From NCBI GenBank assembly GCA_027924645.1, contig BSBN01000140.1, positions 13,150,501 through 13,214,500 of the forward strand: 64,000 bases of DNA. Direction: 5' to 3'. The translations under genes were made by a program, and so were the position numbers. A model generated the notes under the pieces. That model did no database searches. It saw only the letters and a program-made list of their open reading frames with translations, and was not told the origin of the DNA. The DNA comes from Cunninghamia lanceolata. Lineage: Eukaryota; Streptophyta; Pinopsida; Cupressales; Cupressaceae. This document shows, in pieces, positions 1 to 12,160 of the stretch. Within the stretch, counting starts at the first letter, position 1. Every line of letters begins with the position of its first letter.

Positions 1-3000
1 GGCAGAATTCACGCCCGCAGTACTAGGAACGTAATCCCCAACAACAGCAAAACATCCGAAGGCCTCAAAACACAACACAGAGCGGAGGATATAATCCATC
101 GTCATTACCTCCTAGGCCTCCACAGCAGCAATAACATCAGCAAAAATCCAAATTTCAACAGAGGGGACAGGGAGGACAGAACCGTGGATGGCAGCAGCAG
201 GGTCCACGCAGAGATCAGAGATAGCAGGGTTCATCGGTAGGACCTGCGAGGTCCCAACAGTCTTACAGAGGCTCACAAGGATCCACTGGACGGATTGGGC
301 AACAACAATCAGGCAGAACATAGTCAGGGCAGTTACAGGTTCGAGGACCATGTTATGTGTGTGGTGGGGTAGGGCATCTGGCTAGAGAGTGCCCACAGGG
401 ATTTACTGCAGGGGGACAGCCCCGATCAGGAGGATCTGAGCAGACCGTAGGTGACGTGGGCAGAACCCACCACATGTTTGCAGCGGTTGATAACCGCCAG
501 GCTAATTTCCAGGCTTCTGTCATCGAGGCAACAGGTACGATTGGAGACTTTTCCATTTTGATCCTTTTTGACTCAGGAGCTACTGACTCTTTTTTGTCTA
601 CATCGTTAGTGGAGCGTTGCAGGCTGGTGGCTTCTAGGCAAGACATTAGGTGGGAAGTTGAGTTGGCCTCAGGGGCCAGGATGTCAGTAGATTCCTTGGT
701 TAGAGATTGTGAGATCACATTGGGGTCATTCACCACAACATGTGACCTTAGGATTATGCCATTAGGATCCTACGGAGTAGTTCTGGGTATGGATTGGCTT
801 GCGGCACATAGAGCCAAGCTTGATTGTCGCCAGAGGACGATTAGCTGTTTAGACGATCATGGTTCATCGGTTGAGATAGTGGGCATTCAAAAGCCCACGG
901 CTGCTCGTATGATATCTGCTCAGCAGCTTAAGTGCTGTATGCGGAAGGGATGTCAAATGTTTGCCATCATGGTCAGTGATAGAGCAGAGGATGAACCTGA
1001 GGCTACTTTAGATGATCACCCTATCCTTAGAGAGTTTGCCGATGTATTTCTGCCAGAATTACCAGGTATGCCTCCACGCAGAGAAGTGGACTTCCACATC
1101 GACTTAGTGCCAGGTGCAGAACCGATATCCCGTGCACCCTATAGGATGACTACACATGAACTCACTGAACTTAAACTGCAGTTAGAGGAATTACTTGAGA
1201 AGGGACACATCCGACCTAGCGTTTCACCATGGGGCGCACCGGTTATCTTCGTAAAGAAGAAGGATGGGTCTCTTCGATTATGCATAGACTATAGGCAGTT
1301 GAACAAGGTGACGGTGAAGAACCGTTATCCTCTGCCTAGGATTGACGACCTTTTTGATCAGATGCAGGGAGCCAGAGTGTTCTCGAAAATTGATCTAAAA
1401 TCTGGGTATCACCAATTGCGCATCACGGAGGCAGATATTCATAAAACTACTTTTCGAACCAGATATGGCCATTATGAATTCACAGTGGTACCTTTCGGGT
1501 TGACGAACGCTCTTGCAGTATTCATGAGTCTCATGAACGGGGTGTTCCGTACTTACCTAGATCGGTTCGTGATCATATTTCTAGATGACATTTTGATTTA
1601 TTCACGGACTGAGGAGGAGCATGTAGAGCACTTGCGTCAAGTTTTGCAGCAATTACGAGGGCAGCAGCTATATGGCAACTTGGCGAAGTGTGCCTTCTTC
1701 AGGACAGAGGTGCAGTATTTGGGACACATTTTATCAGGCGATGGCATCTCCGTAGATCCATCTAAAATTAGAGCAATCCAGGAATGGCCGGCACCCACTA
1801 ACGTGACAGAGGTCCGAAGCTTTATGGGGTTAGCCGGATATTATCATCGGTTTGTCGAGGGCTTCTCCAGGATAGCACATCCCATTACTTCCCTTCAGCG
1901 AAAAGGGAAGGGTTTCAATTGGACCGAGCAGTGTGAAAAGGCCTTTGGAGTCCTAAAGGAGCGTCTTACTAGTGCTCCTATTTTAGCGGTCCCAGATCCT
2001 ATAGAGGAATTTGTAGTTTGTACAGATGCATCATTAGAAGGTTTGGGAGCCGTGCTTATGCAGGATGATCGAGCGATCGCTTACGAATCGCAGAAACTGA
2101 AGACACATGAGTTAAATTACCCTACTCACGACTTAGAGCTCACAGCAGTCATTCATGCTTTGGTCCGCTGGAGGCACTTTCTCCTAGGTCGACGCTTTGA
2201 ACTCCATTCAGATCATCATAGTTTGCAGTATATTTTTACACAGCCTAATTTGAATGCCTGCCAACAGCGTTGGATGGAATTCCTATGCGAATATGACTTC
2301 GATGTCCACTATATCAAAGGGAAAGAGAACGTGGTCGCTGATGCTTTGAGTCGAAGGCGCCACGAGATCCAGACCCTGACCTTGAAGGTGGACTTGAAGG
2401 ATCGCATCTTACAGCATCTACCGGAGGATGAATGGTTTCTTGAAGTGCAGCAGGCATTATTAAATCAGAAGGCCCTTGAGGGAAAATTTACAGGATATTC
2501 CCTTGAGTCTGATGGTATACTTTGACATTGATAGCGCATCTATATACCCCATGCGGGTAATCTTCGCACAATAATCCTATTAGAGGCTCATAGAGCACCC
2601 TATGCAGCACACCCAGGAGTGAAGAAGATGCATGCTGACTTACGACAGCTTTATCATTGGGCTGGGATGAGGCGTGACATTGCCGAATTTGTTGCTCGTT
2701 GCCTGGAATGTCAGAGGGTCAAGGCTGAACATCAGCATCCAGCGGGACTGTTGTACCCTCACGAAATACTTGAATGGAAATGGGACACCATTTCTATGGA
2801 TTTTATCGTTGGTCTACCTATGTCATCACGTCGCCATGATGCTATTATGGTGACAGTTGACAAGCTGACCAAAGTGGTGCATTTTTCACCAATATGCACA
2901 ACATACAATGCACCATCAGTGGCAAAGGTGTTTCTTGATCAGATTGTTAGACTTCATGGGGTACCTCGCCGCATTATATCTGACAGAGACTCCGTATTCA

Positions 3001-3860
3001 CTTCATCATTCTGGAAAGCCTTACATCAGGCGTTGGGCACACAGCTCAACTTCAGTTCAGCATATCATCCGGAAACCGACGGACATAGAGAGAGAGTTAA
3101 TTAGGTGTTAGAAGACATGCTTCGCATGTATGTGATGGACCATCAGTCTAGATGGGAGGAGTACCTATATCTAGTTGAGTTCGCCTACAATAATGGGCAT
3201 CATAACTCGTTGGGTATGCCTCCTTTCCAGGTGTTATATGGCAGACCATGCAGAACACCTTTGAGTTGGGATCGGATAGAGGATAGTACAGTCATCAGTC
3301 CAAAGATAGTTCAGAATATGGAACTGCAAGTCAAACAGATTAGACAAAGGCTTCAGGAAGCACAGAACAGGCAGAAAAAGTATGCCGATGCTAAGAGGAC
3401 AGACCAAAGCTTCTATGTGGGGGAAAGAGTATTTTTGAGAGTGCGGCCGCAAAAGAGTCCAATCCATTACGGAAAAGGCTCTAAGCTCACACCTCGATTT
3501 GTAGGACCTTTCAAAATCTTGGAGCGGATAGGACCAGTAGCCTATCATCTAGCCTTGCCACCTAGCCTGTCACGTATCCACGATGTATTTCATGTATCAG
3601 TTTTACGTCAATATATTTCTGACTTATCTCACATGTTGGATTGGAGTGCTCTTCAGGTAGAGGCAGACGGACAGCTGGCGTTGCAGCCAATTCGCATATT
3701 GGCTCGTCGGACGCTGGCCCTTCGAGGTCGAGAGCTGGACCAGGTTAGAGTCCAGTGGGACCTATACGACGAAGTCACCATGACTTGGGAAGATGCAGAG
3801 AGACTGAAGACCCTTTATCCTCACCTTTTTGACGACTTCCAGGAGGAAGTACCGTCTTAG
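1..3860 (+). pseudogene. gag (C-terminal part) and pol of a Tekay-like chromovirus (Ty3/gypsy)
   Basis: One reading frame (codons start at base 3) runs to the TAG at 3858. It encodes a Q/G/R-rich gag tail, a CCHC knuckle ([14 protein letters not shown], from 351), an aspartic protease with DSGAT near 570, reverse transcriptase with [10 protein letters not shown] and FLDD (about 1580), RNase H with TDAS (about 2020), an integrase HHCC domain (about 2585-2735), an integrase core with conserved D, D and E around 2799, 2981 and 3070, a GPF/Y-like module (about 3500) and a C-terminal chromodomain-like segment (about 3680-3840). Lineage knowledge: this order and tail are typical of Tekay chromoviruses, which copy and integrate themselves and use the tail for targeting. 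The frame is broken only by stops at 24, 132, 222, 321, 2523, 2529, 2532 and 3102; I found no frameshift. The left part of the element lies outside the window. Confidence 0.93.
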
Positions 3861-3870
3861 GGGGAGAGGA
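3859..3870 (+). promoter_or_regulatory. Polypurine tract (plus-strand primer)
   Basis: AGGGGGAGAGGA sits directly after the pol stop codon and directly before a TGTGAGGACC sequence. This is where the plus-strand primer lies in LTR retrotransposons, so it fixes the left edge of the 3' LTR at 3871. Confidence 0.8.
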
Positions 3871-6319
3871 TGTGAGGACCGCCCTTTTTACTTCTGTTGT
3901 TATGACTATTTACATGACTGTTATTGTTACTTTTTATGTTTGTGGGATAGCAGTTCTCAGAATTGTCAAACTATTAAACCTTATTATGATTTCGGAAAAA
4001 CTAATTGCGTGATGTTTGGATAAGTTTACATTTCAGAAAAATGAATTAGGTGATGATGGTAAATTGTAATATGATTTCATTTATGTTAATTAGTACTATG
4101 TCATGATAATGCATGTTTTTTTTAAGTTGCTTCGGCTATGATGATTTTATGTGGTTACTGATCTTGTAATTTAGTGTGCAGGAATTACTAATCGAACCAC
4201 AGATTTCGGAGATCATTCCGCACCTTGTTATTTGTTATTCCCTGTTAAGCTGATCTGATTCCACAAGGAACCAAGATCTCTTTGTGTTTGATGTAATGAT
4301 GTAATGTGGTCTTTCGTATGGTCGAGTGGGTTAGGTTACCCTCATGTAACATTATTTTATAATTTGTGTTGTAAAAAGGATTGAAATTGAATTTCCTTAT
4401 TTAATTTAAATTTATGAGGCCTTTTCTTGTGCTTTACTTTGACCAGGGGTGTCTTGTATGAGTTAAAGTTGACCCTGGGTTATACCCCATGGGTCCAGGG
4501 GCCCATTTGGCATGGGTAACCCTTGAGTAACCTCCATCTAGTCAACTTAACTTCCCCCTGAAGTTAAGTGGCGAAAATTGGAGGTATGGAGGGGACATGA
4601 TGGGTTGTACCAACACCCAACCCATCCCCTCTACAATCCCCAAGGTAAGAGATGCCATCCATTATTGAAGGATTGACTTGAAGTCACCTTCTCCGTTAGT
4701 GAGATTCCCCCATGTGAAGTGGGGCCACCCATGTGAAGGAGGGAAGAAGAGGCATGGGTCACCTGTCTTTTACTCCTTTAACTCCTTTTATTTCTCCCAT
4801 GCGAAAGAGAAATGACAGGAGGAAAGGGATAAGGAGTACTCTAGGGATGGGTGAGTGACATAAGCCACCAGGACAGAATAGTGGTTTTGGGGAAGGGTGA
4901 GGAGGTGACAAGTGTCAACTCCCCATTCCTCGAAACTGAAAAGAAATGGGGTTATTTGCTTCCAATTTTGAGAGGGGACGAAGTTAGTTGAATTTTGGGG
5001 GAAACTTTCATTTTGCCTTACCAAAAATAGAAAAGTTAGCTTGCAGGGGAGAGAAGGGAGAGGGAGTTGGTGGCTAAGGTTGGAAGAGAACTCTGTGGGC
5101 TCTGCAACAGCTTCATTCTAGGAAGGCTTTGTAAGGTTGGTTGAATTTTACCTTTGTTTTGTATAGCTGAATGTGTATGTAAAGTGTGTGAATTTGTGTT
5201 TAGATTTGTTTTCTGTGGGGTTTGTTGTCGGGTTGTTTGACAGAGCTTCTCCCACTTGGGAGAAATGCTCATCAAGTTTGGGGTAGGGGAGGAGAGATCC
5301 TCCTCGGGTGCATACCTGTTTCCATCTTTTGGGATGTTGAAAGCCTTGAGGGCATGTATCTGTGTCTGTATCTTTGACTTGAGAGTCATATACAGATTTC
5401 TTAAAAAATTTGTGATCAAACTTTGTTTGAGACCAAGAGAAATTGTATTGGTTAACTTATCTGTCAGGGTGACACTCTAGAGTCGAGTGTGTCCACTCTC
5501 CTGCCCCTTATGAAACTCACTGTAGTTGAGTTTCCATGTTGTGTAAATTACCCACGGGTGTTTGTGTGCTTTGGGATTGTTGTTGTTACTGTTGTGAAGT
5601 GGAGTGCTTGAGTTACCCAGGTGTGAGTATGGTCTCCCTAGCTCGGGGGTGACCCACTTGCGGGTCTACGGAAGGGAGGAGAGCTAGATGAGTGGTGTTT
5701 TCTTCTTTGTTTGTCTTTGATACGCAGGTTTTCTCTTGGAACTTCTGGTTGGATATGTATGAAGAAACAGCTTATTTTTCTTTGTCATGAGAGTTAGGCT
5801 TGGTTCATTTCATAAGAGTTGAAGAGAGAGCACCTCTCTCGATATTGTTGTAATTTATTGTTACCCTGGGAGTGAAGGAAATCACCTCCCTGATCTTGTT
5901 ATTGATGGACTTTTACTTGGTTGTCACAAGCTATCAGTTGTATATTGTTCATATCTGGGAAGTTAGTTGTTGTATCCATGGTTTAAAATTCATTCTCTTG
6001 CTATTTGTAGTGGAAGAATTAACTTTTCTGTAAGATGAATGTGGTAAACAAATACCTTAAATTTTCAAGTTTGTTGCTTTGTAAATCTTTTGAAATAGCA
6101 ATTTCATTACTTATTTGCAATCTAATCTGAGTTGTTGATGTAATTATAAGAATAGAATTGCTAAATGAGTTGAAATGGACATATATTAATTGCCGAAATA
6201 TACTGATTAAAACTTTATTTTCTTAAGTGTATATATATATAATCTTTATTTAATTCTTACTTGATCATTTTAACTGATTGAAAGAAACTGAATAACTTGT
6301 TTAATGTGACAAAATTATG

Positions 6320-6407
<88 letters not shown>

Positions 6408-7104
6408 GTTGATACTTATTTATCATTTTTAACAGCATTATGGGAAATTGAATAAATGGCTTAACTTAAAAAAAAAAAAAAATAAGTGATACTGGGAAGA
6501 TAAAATATATATATATATATATATATATATCTATATCTATATATATTTAATAATTGTTAGTAAATTATCATATAACAGATACTGAATATATATTGTTGTA
6601 ACTGAGAAAATGAAGTAATCTTATGAAACTGAAGTGTATATATATATATATAGATATATATCTATATATATATATATATAATAATTGTTAAATATCTTTC
6701 ATTGAATGAGTTTGAAATTCAAACTAGAAATTCGAAATATAAAGAGGTCGCTGTGTGTTTCAACACAGCCGAGGCCAGTTCATGGTGGGCGGTGGGGAGT
6801 AATCCCCACCGCAGTCACTATTTTGTATATTAGTGGTGTGGGGAGGGGCGGAGCCCCACCCACACCCCACATCATGGGATGTGGGTGGGGCTTCGCCCCT
6901 CCCCACATCCCCCTGCCGCTACACCCCACGGAGCTCCGTTGCTACGCTGGCTCCGCCGCGACTCTCACTGCGACCGCCGCAGAACCCCTAGCCCCCGCCA
7001 CCATGTGTGCTCCCCGCGGCCATGGACATGGCCCTCCTTGCGCTCGGTCGAGCCTACCCCCGTCCCTCTGTGCGGCCGACCCCTGCCGCCAGTCCCCTGT
7101 CACA
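3871..7104 (+). mobile_element. 3' LTR of the Tekay-like element (right end uncertain)
   Basis: The LTR starts with TGTGAGGACC immediately after the polypurine tract. No protein of its own is recognisable. The right end cannot be fixed because the 5' LTR is outside the window. A TCACA at 7100-7104 would pair with the TGTGA start and give an LTR of about 3.2 kb that includes the AT arrays and the GC-rich block, but an earlier end near 5.9 kb is equally possible. The 3870-6200 portion is non-coding and contains G+T-rich stretches. Confidence 0.4.
6318..6682. repeat. (TA)n microsatellite cluster
   Basis: An almost pure TA run of about 80 bases lies at 6323-6405. Shorter AT runs follow at 6504-6530 and 6636-6682, broken by CTATAT and TAGATATA variants and by a short A-run near 6468-6482. 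Such runs form hairpins and are prone to length change. Confidence 0.95.
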
Positions 7105-7162
7105 ACAAAACATAAAATGTTAAGTATAAAAAAAAAATGTTAGGGCTATTTAGCCCTAACAT
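6789..7162. repeat. GC-rich block with three nested palindromes
   Basis: This GC-rich stretch interrupts AT-rich DNA. It contains a perfect 10-bp inverted repeat (6789-6798 with 6803-6812, 4-base loop). It also has a 31-bp inverted repeat with two mismatches (6837-6867 with 6877-6907, 9-base loop), and a perfect 12-bp one with a 2-base loop at 7137-7162 (ATGTTAGGGCTA and its complement). The long hairpin arms each carry an inner GGGGC/GCCCC palindrome. The open frames across this block are low complexity and are not supported as genes. Confidence 0.85.
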
Positions 7163-7195
7163 ACATGCAATGGTTCATTTAAATAACAAAACAAA

Positions 7196-7246
7196 AATAT
7201 ATATATCTATATATATATATATATATATATGTTGGCATAATATATG

Positions 7247-7281
<35 letters not shown>

Positions 7282-7385
7282 GTTTTGAAGGGGAATTGTA
7301 AATAAATATAGATATATTTAGTTATATAGTTCTATATGTATATAGATTACATATATATATTTATATATATGGTATATATATACAT
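7196..7385. repeat. AT microsatellite cluster
   Basis: TA/AT runs at 7196-7230 and 7249-7280 and degenerate TATAT blocks to about 7385 flank the GC-rich block on its right, mirroring the cluster on its left. Confidence 0.9.
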
Positions 7386-7393
7386 AGAAGAGG

Positions 7394-8788
7394 TGTCTTG
7401 GGCCATTTTATGAGGCCCTCTCTATCATTCATAACAAGGAGATGTGCAAAATTAATTAAAAACAAAATATATTTTCACAGTTAGGTTTATTTAAGTGTTG
7501 AACACAACAACCAAAGAATTTATGTTTCCATGATCAGGGTTTTATAAAGAGGAGAGCCTCCTACATCTATTAACAACGGTATACGATTCACACTAAGAGT
7601 ATTAATATTGATTAGTAGTAATAATAACAACAGTAAGTATAAATAAGAGAAAATAAAATTATAATTTAAAGAGAGCGTAAAGGACTATTCCGTAATACTC
7701 CGGAAAGAGTTTCTCGGAAGTTTCAACTACCAACGTAATGTCAATAACCGGGAAAATGAAGGAAAATGAAGAGGAAAATTACACGTCACCTTGCTTAAAA
7801 GATCACTGGAAATAAACTTAAGGAGCCATCACAGACATTTCATGTGAGACCATTTTAATCTCAACTGTAGTAAACATCCATATAAGTAAACCTGTAAGAG
7901 AGTCAGAAGAAGAAAAAGTAACATTGGAAAAACATAGAGGAGAAAATGCGCGACAATTCCCACATGGGATAAGAGAACTAAGTCGATGGGCCCTCCAGCC
8001 AAAATTTGCTTAGGAACAAGTTTAATTAATAGATACAAGAGAAGAAACCTAGATCAGAGAAGACTAGGAGACCGAGTCCAGCGAAGTAGTAAACCAGCCT
8101 ATGTGACCTGGATCATCCAGATGTTAGGTTTAATATTAACAATAGAAACAGTGATAACCCTGATTGATGCCCAATATGAAGAAAGGAAAATGAAAGAGAG
8201 AGAGACCGAAATATAAACAAACTAAATTATCACAGAAATAGTTAAGGTGAGCGCGATAAAAATACAATCAAAATTAAGACCCAGAGAAAAGGGAAGAGAG
8301 AGCAAACAAACCGCCTTGTTGAGAATGCTAAGTCGTAGGAGGAGTATGTTTCAGGAAACAAGAGAGGACACAGACAACTGTGCCTTGCTGAAAATTGACT
8401 AAATAGGGAGATCACTAGTCGGTTTAGTCAGAACAAGGCGTCGTGGGAAGTTGTTAATCTATCAGCGAACCACGTGCGTAAATGAGTGCTGCGTAATTCC
8501 CACTAACGCCGTAAGGCGTTATGCTGCTAGAAATTGCCGAGGTTTAGATTTAGGAACTTTGGTAATCTCACTCTTGCAATGACATTAGCGGCGTCGTAGA
8601 GATCCTCTTGTTGGTCTACTTGCGTCTAGTTGCACGCAATTGTACTTATATCGCGCCGAAAGCTGTAGTATTTTCTCCATGAGAGAACACCGCCGAGCAT
8701 GCTTACGCATGCAAGGGGGTTTGTAGGATAGTGTGAGAAAAGTTTTTCATATCTCGTGTCATAACCACATAACAGATGTGGCTATGAC
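7394..8788 (-). mobile_element. Candidate 3' LTR of the minus-strand gag-protease element
   Basis: Read on the minus strand, the segment starts TGTCATAGCC just past the protease stop and ends CCAAGACA, giving TGTC...GACA ends. Near its far end it has a TATA-like CTTTATAAAACC (about 7540) and an AATAAA-like word. A 15-bp inverted repeat with one mismatch (8756-8790) covers the proposed start. I found no polypurine tract and no second copy in the window, so the assignment rests on position, ends and the TATA-like word only. Confidence 0.35.
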
Positions 8789-11700
8789 ACGTGTGATGTG
8801 TGTTGTGACCACAAGGAAAATGTGGGCATGATAGTGCCCACACAAAAGGTACTGTGTAGGTCGTATTCCCCACACCCTATGTTACTGAGCTTGATCTTGA
8901 CCTTGAGCAATGGTGGTGTTTGGGATGAAATGGTGACAATGTTGGCAGGGTTGATGTATGAGGTAGAAGTTGTTGGATTGGCTTTGGTGGTGGCTTTTTT
9001 GTATGGGCAGAAGGTGTGGTCATGGCCTTCCATGAAACTGTTGTATTGGAAGGGGTGGGGGTCAGCGTAGTTGGTTACCTCTGTGTTGTTGTTAGGGAAC
9101 TTCAGGCATTGATGGAATGTAGATGGGACCACTTGCATGGCATGGATCCATGGTCGACTGAGAAGAATGTTGTAGGGGAGGTCAAGATCAAGAACCTGAC
9201 ATTTTGTTTCCAGTATTTTTTGTCCCACTTGAATAGGGAGCTTGATGGTGCCTTCAGATAGCCGTTTGATGTCATCATACCCTTTGATTGTGATGTACTC
9301 ACTGGTGTCTACAACCACATTTGAGTATCCCAAGTATTTTAATAATTTAAGAGTGCATATGTTTAGGCCGAAACCACCATCTATTAAGACTCTTTTGATG
9401 ATGTGCTTGTGGATATGGACTTTGATGTGTAAGGTGTCATTGTGTAAGTGTTCAGAAGTGGGAAGATCTTTTTCTAAAAATGTGAGATGGTGAGGCGCAA
9501 TGATATGTCCTACCATGGCTTGGAATTGAGTCACATTCAAGTTGGTGGGAACTTGGGTTTCCAAGAGTGCTTTGTCAAGGATGTCTTTGTGAATGGGTGA
9601 TGTGCGAAGCAACTCAGGTATGATATTTGTGCAGGGGTCTTTACTAGATACTCTAGGAGGTTGTACTGATTGGTAGGTGATGGACGTGTTGTTGGATGAG
9701 GGGGTAGGGAATCTAATGTGGATGCAGGCATTTGTTTAGTGGTAGGGGTTGTACGGATGGATACACAGCCATGATGGGTTGCGACAACGCAATTGGGTGC
9801 TTGTGTCTGAATGGTGATTGTGTTGACATGGTGAGATGATGGCTCTATCCGCCTTACGATACAGTCATAGGATGCAAGTGGTGGGGTGACATTGTATGCT
9901 TGATTGGATGAGGAAGCTTTATTATGGTTGGGTAGTGGATCCCTGTAAGCTCTGAGATTGGCATTTGGTGATGGTTGGTTTCTTTGATCAAGGCTGACTT
10001 GATTTTGATCTATGAGATCTTGGATGAAATGCTTTAGTTTCATGTAGTCAGTGGTTTTGTGGCCTACAACGTGATGGTAGTCACAATAATCATTTTCATT
10101 GTACCACGTGGCTTTGAGGTCATTGTCTTGATGGGGTCTAACAGGTGGGAGCATTATCAAACCTTTCTGGAGACACCTGTCAAGGATATCCTTGATGGGT
10201 TCTCCTAAGGGTGTAAATTGCCTTCGAGGTTTGTTTTGTTTTTTTGCCCCCTTGGGTTATTTACATTGGTGAGATAGGTATGTGCATGTGTTTGATTTTG
10301 TATATTTTGGATAGCATTCACATCCATGATGCTGTCGTTCAAAGTGTTCTTGTTCTTCCCCCAATACCGTGGCTTGTCATTTGATTGCATGTTGGCGTTG
10401 TTGTTTGTATTGGGGGTGTTGATATGGAGTTTGTTGTTGTTGTTGTTGTTGGATTTGTAGTCATACAATTTGATGGAGCCCTTGGCGATGAGGGCCCGTT
10501 CAATGGTAGTACCTTTGTTGATGACTTCTTCAAAGGTAGACACACAAATGATTTGTAAATGGAACCTTTTTTCTTGATTAAGGTTGGTCACAAACATGGT
10601 TATGAGTTTTTTTTTTTCAGGAATTGGCCACGAGAGTTTGATTGCTAAGCTTCTCCACATCTGTAAGAAGGAAGTGAAGGATTCTTCACTATTTTGTTTT
10701 GTGTTGCAAAGGTCTGTCATAGATATCTCATGTTCGAAGTTGTAGGAGAAATGGTTGACAAATTTCTCCACGATCTCAAGAAAAGACATAATGCCTTGGA
10801 GAAGATGTGTGAACCACTCAGCGGCTTGACTGCCGAGACTTCTTGGAAATAGTCTCATAAGATATGTATCATTATTTGAGACTTCTAAGAAAGCAAGGTA
10901 AAACTCCCTAAGGTGATACCTAGGGTCTCCCTTTCCATTGTATTTGTCAAATTTAGGTGTTTCAAAATTCATGGGGAAAGAGGGCATGTACAATGTGCGA
11001 TCAAATGGATAGGGACAAATATCTTGAATAGAGTAATGTTTGCATTTGCCCCCAGTTTGCATATCGTCTAGATTTTGGATCAAGGCCTGTACAATGGTTG
11101 TGAGATCTGGTGTTGATTGTGGTTGGGGTGTGTAGGTTTGCTGATGGATGAGGTGTTGAAGATTAGGTGGAGTTTGATGTTGGGGGTTTTGGGATGTCAT
11201 ATTTTGGTACTATGTGGTGGTGTTTTGGTTGTGTTGTGTAAGATGTTGATGAGGGTAGGGTTGTTGTAGAATATGTGGAGGTATTTGGGGATTGGAATTA
11301 TGATGTGTTGATGATGCGACGGGGTTTTGTATACATGTAAGATGAGATGGATTGACATTGGATGGGTTGACATTGGATGGATAGATATGAGATGTGTTGA
11401 GATTAGATGGGTTGGTCGTGTTGTAAGGTGGTTGTGAATATAATTGTCTTATGTAAGCTATGGTTTGAGGGTTGAGTGGAGGCACACTTGTGGAGGCACT
11501 TGTATGTCTGAGGTTCCCTTGTATGCCTAAGGTGATTTACGGAATGGAAGAGTGTATGCTAGTTGTGATGGTGGATGTGGTGACGAGTTGGGAAGTGGTG
11601 GGATTGGAAACACTTGTGGAAATTGTAGATGTGGGAACGTTAGAGCTTGTGGTGGTGGTAGATACGATGGGAGTTGATGATTGTGAGATGATAGGTTGGG

Positions 11701-12160
11701 TGTTTGATGTAGATGGTTGGGGGGATGTTGTAGGAGTGACGTTAGAGGTGGATGGTTGAGACGATGTCATGTTGTGGGGTGGTTGAGCACTAATTTTGAG
11801 GAGATAATCAAGATATCTATTTGGATCCAACCTTAGGATTTTGTCAATTAGGTCCATGCTATTGGTGTCTTGTGTAAAGCTCAAAACATCTAGATCATCT
11901 TGGGATATGGTGGGGACATTTTGTGTTGGTGGTGGTGGTGGTGGTTGTAAGAAATGGAAGGGATTTTCATTGGGATTGTATGTCAGGATTTGAAAGACCA
12001 TAGGTAGATTGTGTGTTTGGTTGATGGATATGTTTCTATTGTTGGTGTGAGGCATTCCTATGCCCTGATATTGTCCAAATTCTACCATTTCTTGATTCTT
12101 TTTGTGTTGTGATCTAGTTATGGGCATGCACGTGTATGGATTTGATTTTGGAGATGGCAT
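8782..12160 (-). pseudogene. gag-protease of a Tat-like Ty3/gypsy element, polymerase absent
   Basis: Reading leftwards from 12160, a gag frame of about 650 codons (two stops, near 11537 and 11210) runs to 10205. It holds a P/Q/T/N-rich N-terminus and a retrotransposon gag core (about 10990-10450, around FDKYNGKGDPRYHLREFYLA). A second frame (10160-9537) has a knuckle-like C/H region starting CDYHHVVGHKTTDY. A third (9612-8782) has an aspartic-protease fold with VLIDGGFGLNICTLKLLKYL near 9370 and LSRPW near 9150. The usual DSG/DTG catalytic triplet reads DGG. The frames differ, so frameshifts separate them. No RT, RNase H or integrase follows. The gag and protease resemble the Tat/Ogre branch. 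Confidence 0.8.

Noticed and set aside
353..736. Minus-strand open frame opposite gag/protease
   Set aside because: It is the shadow of the retroelement frame on the + strand; composition and motifs belong to the other strand.
6706..7143. Open frame of about 145 codons over the GC-rich block
   Set aside because: Low-complexity P/G/A/R-rich translation of palindromic DNA, with an overlapping frame of equal quality; no domain.
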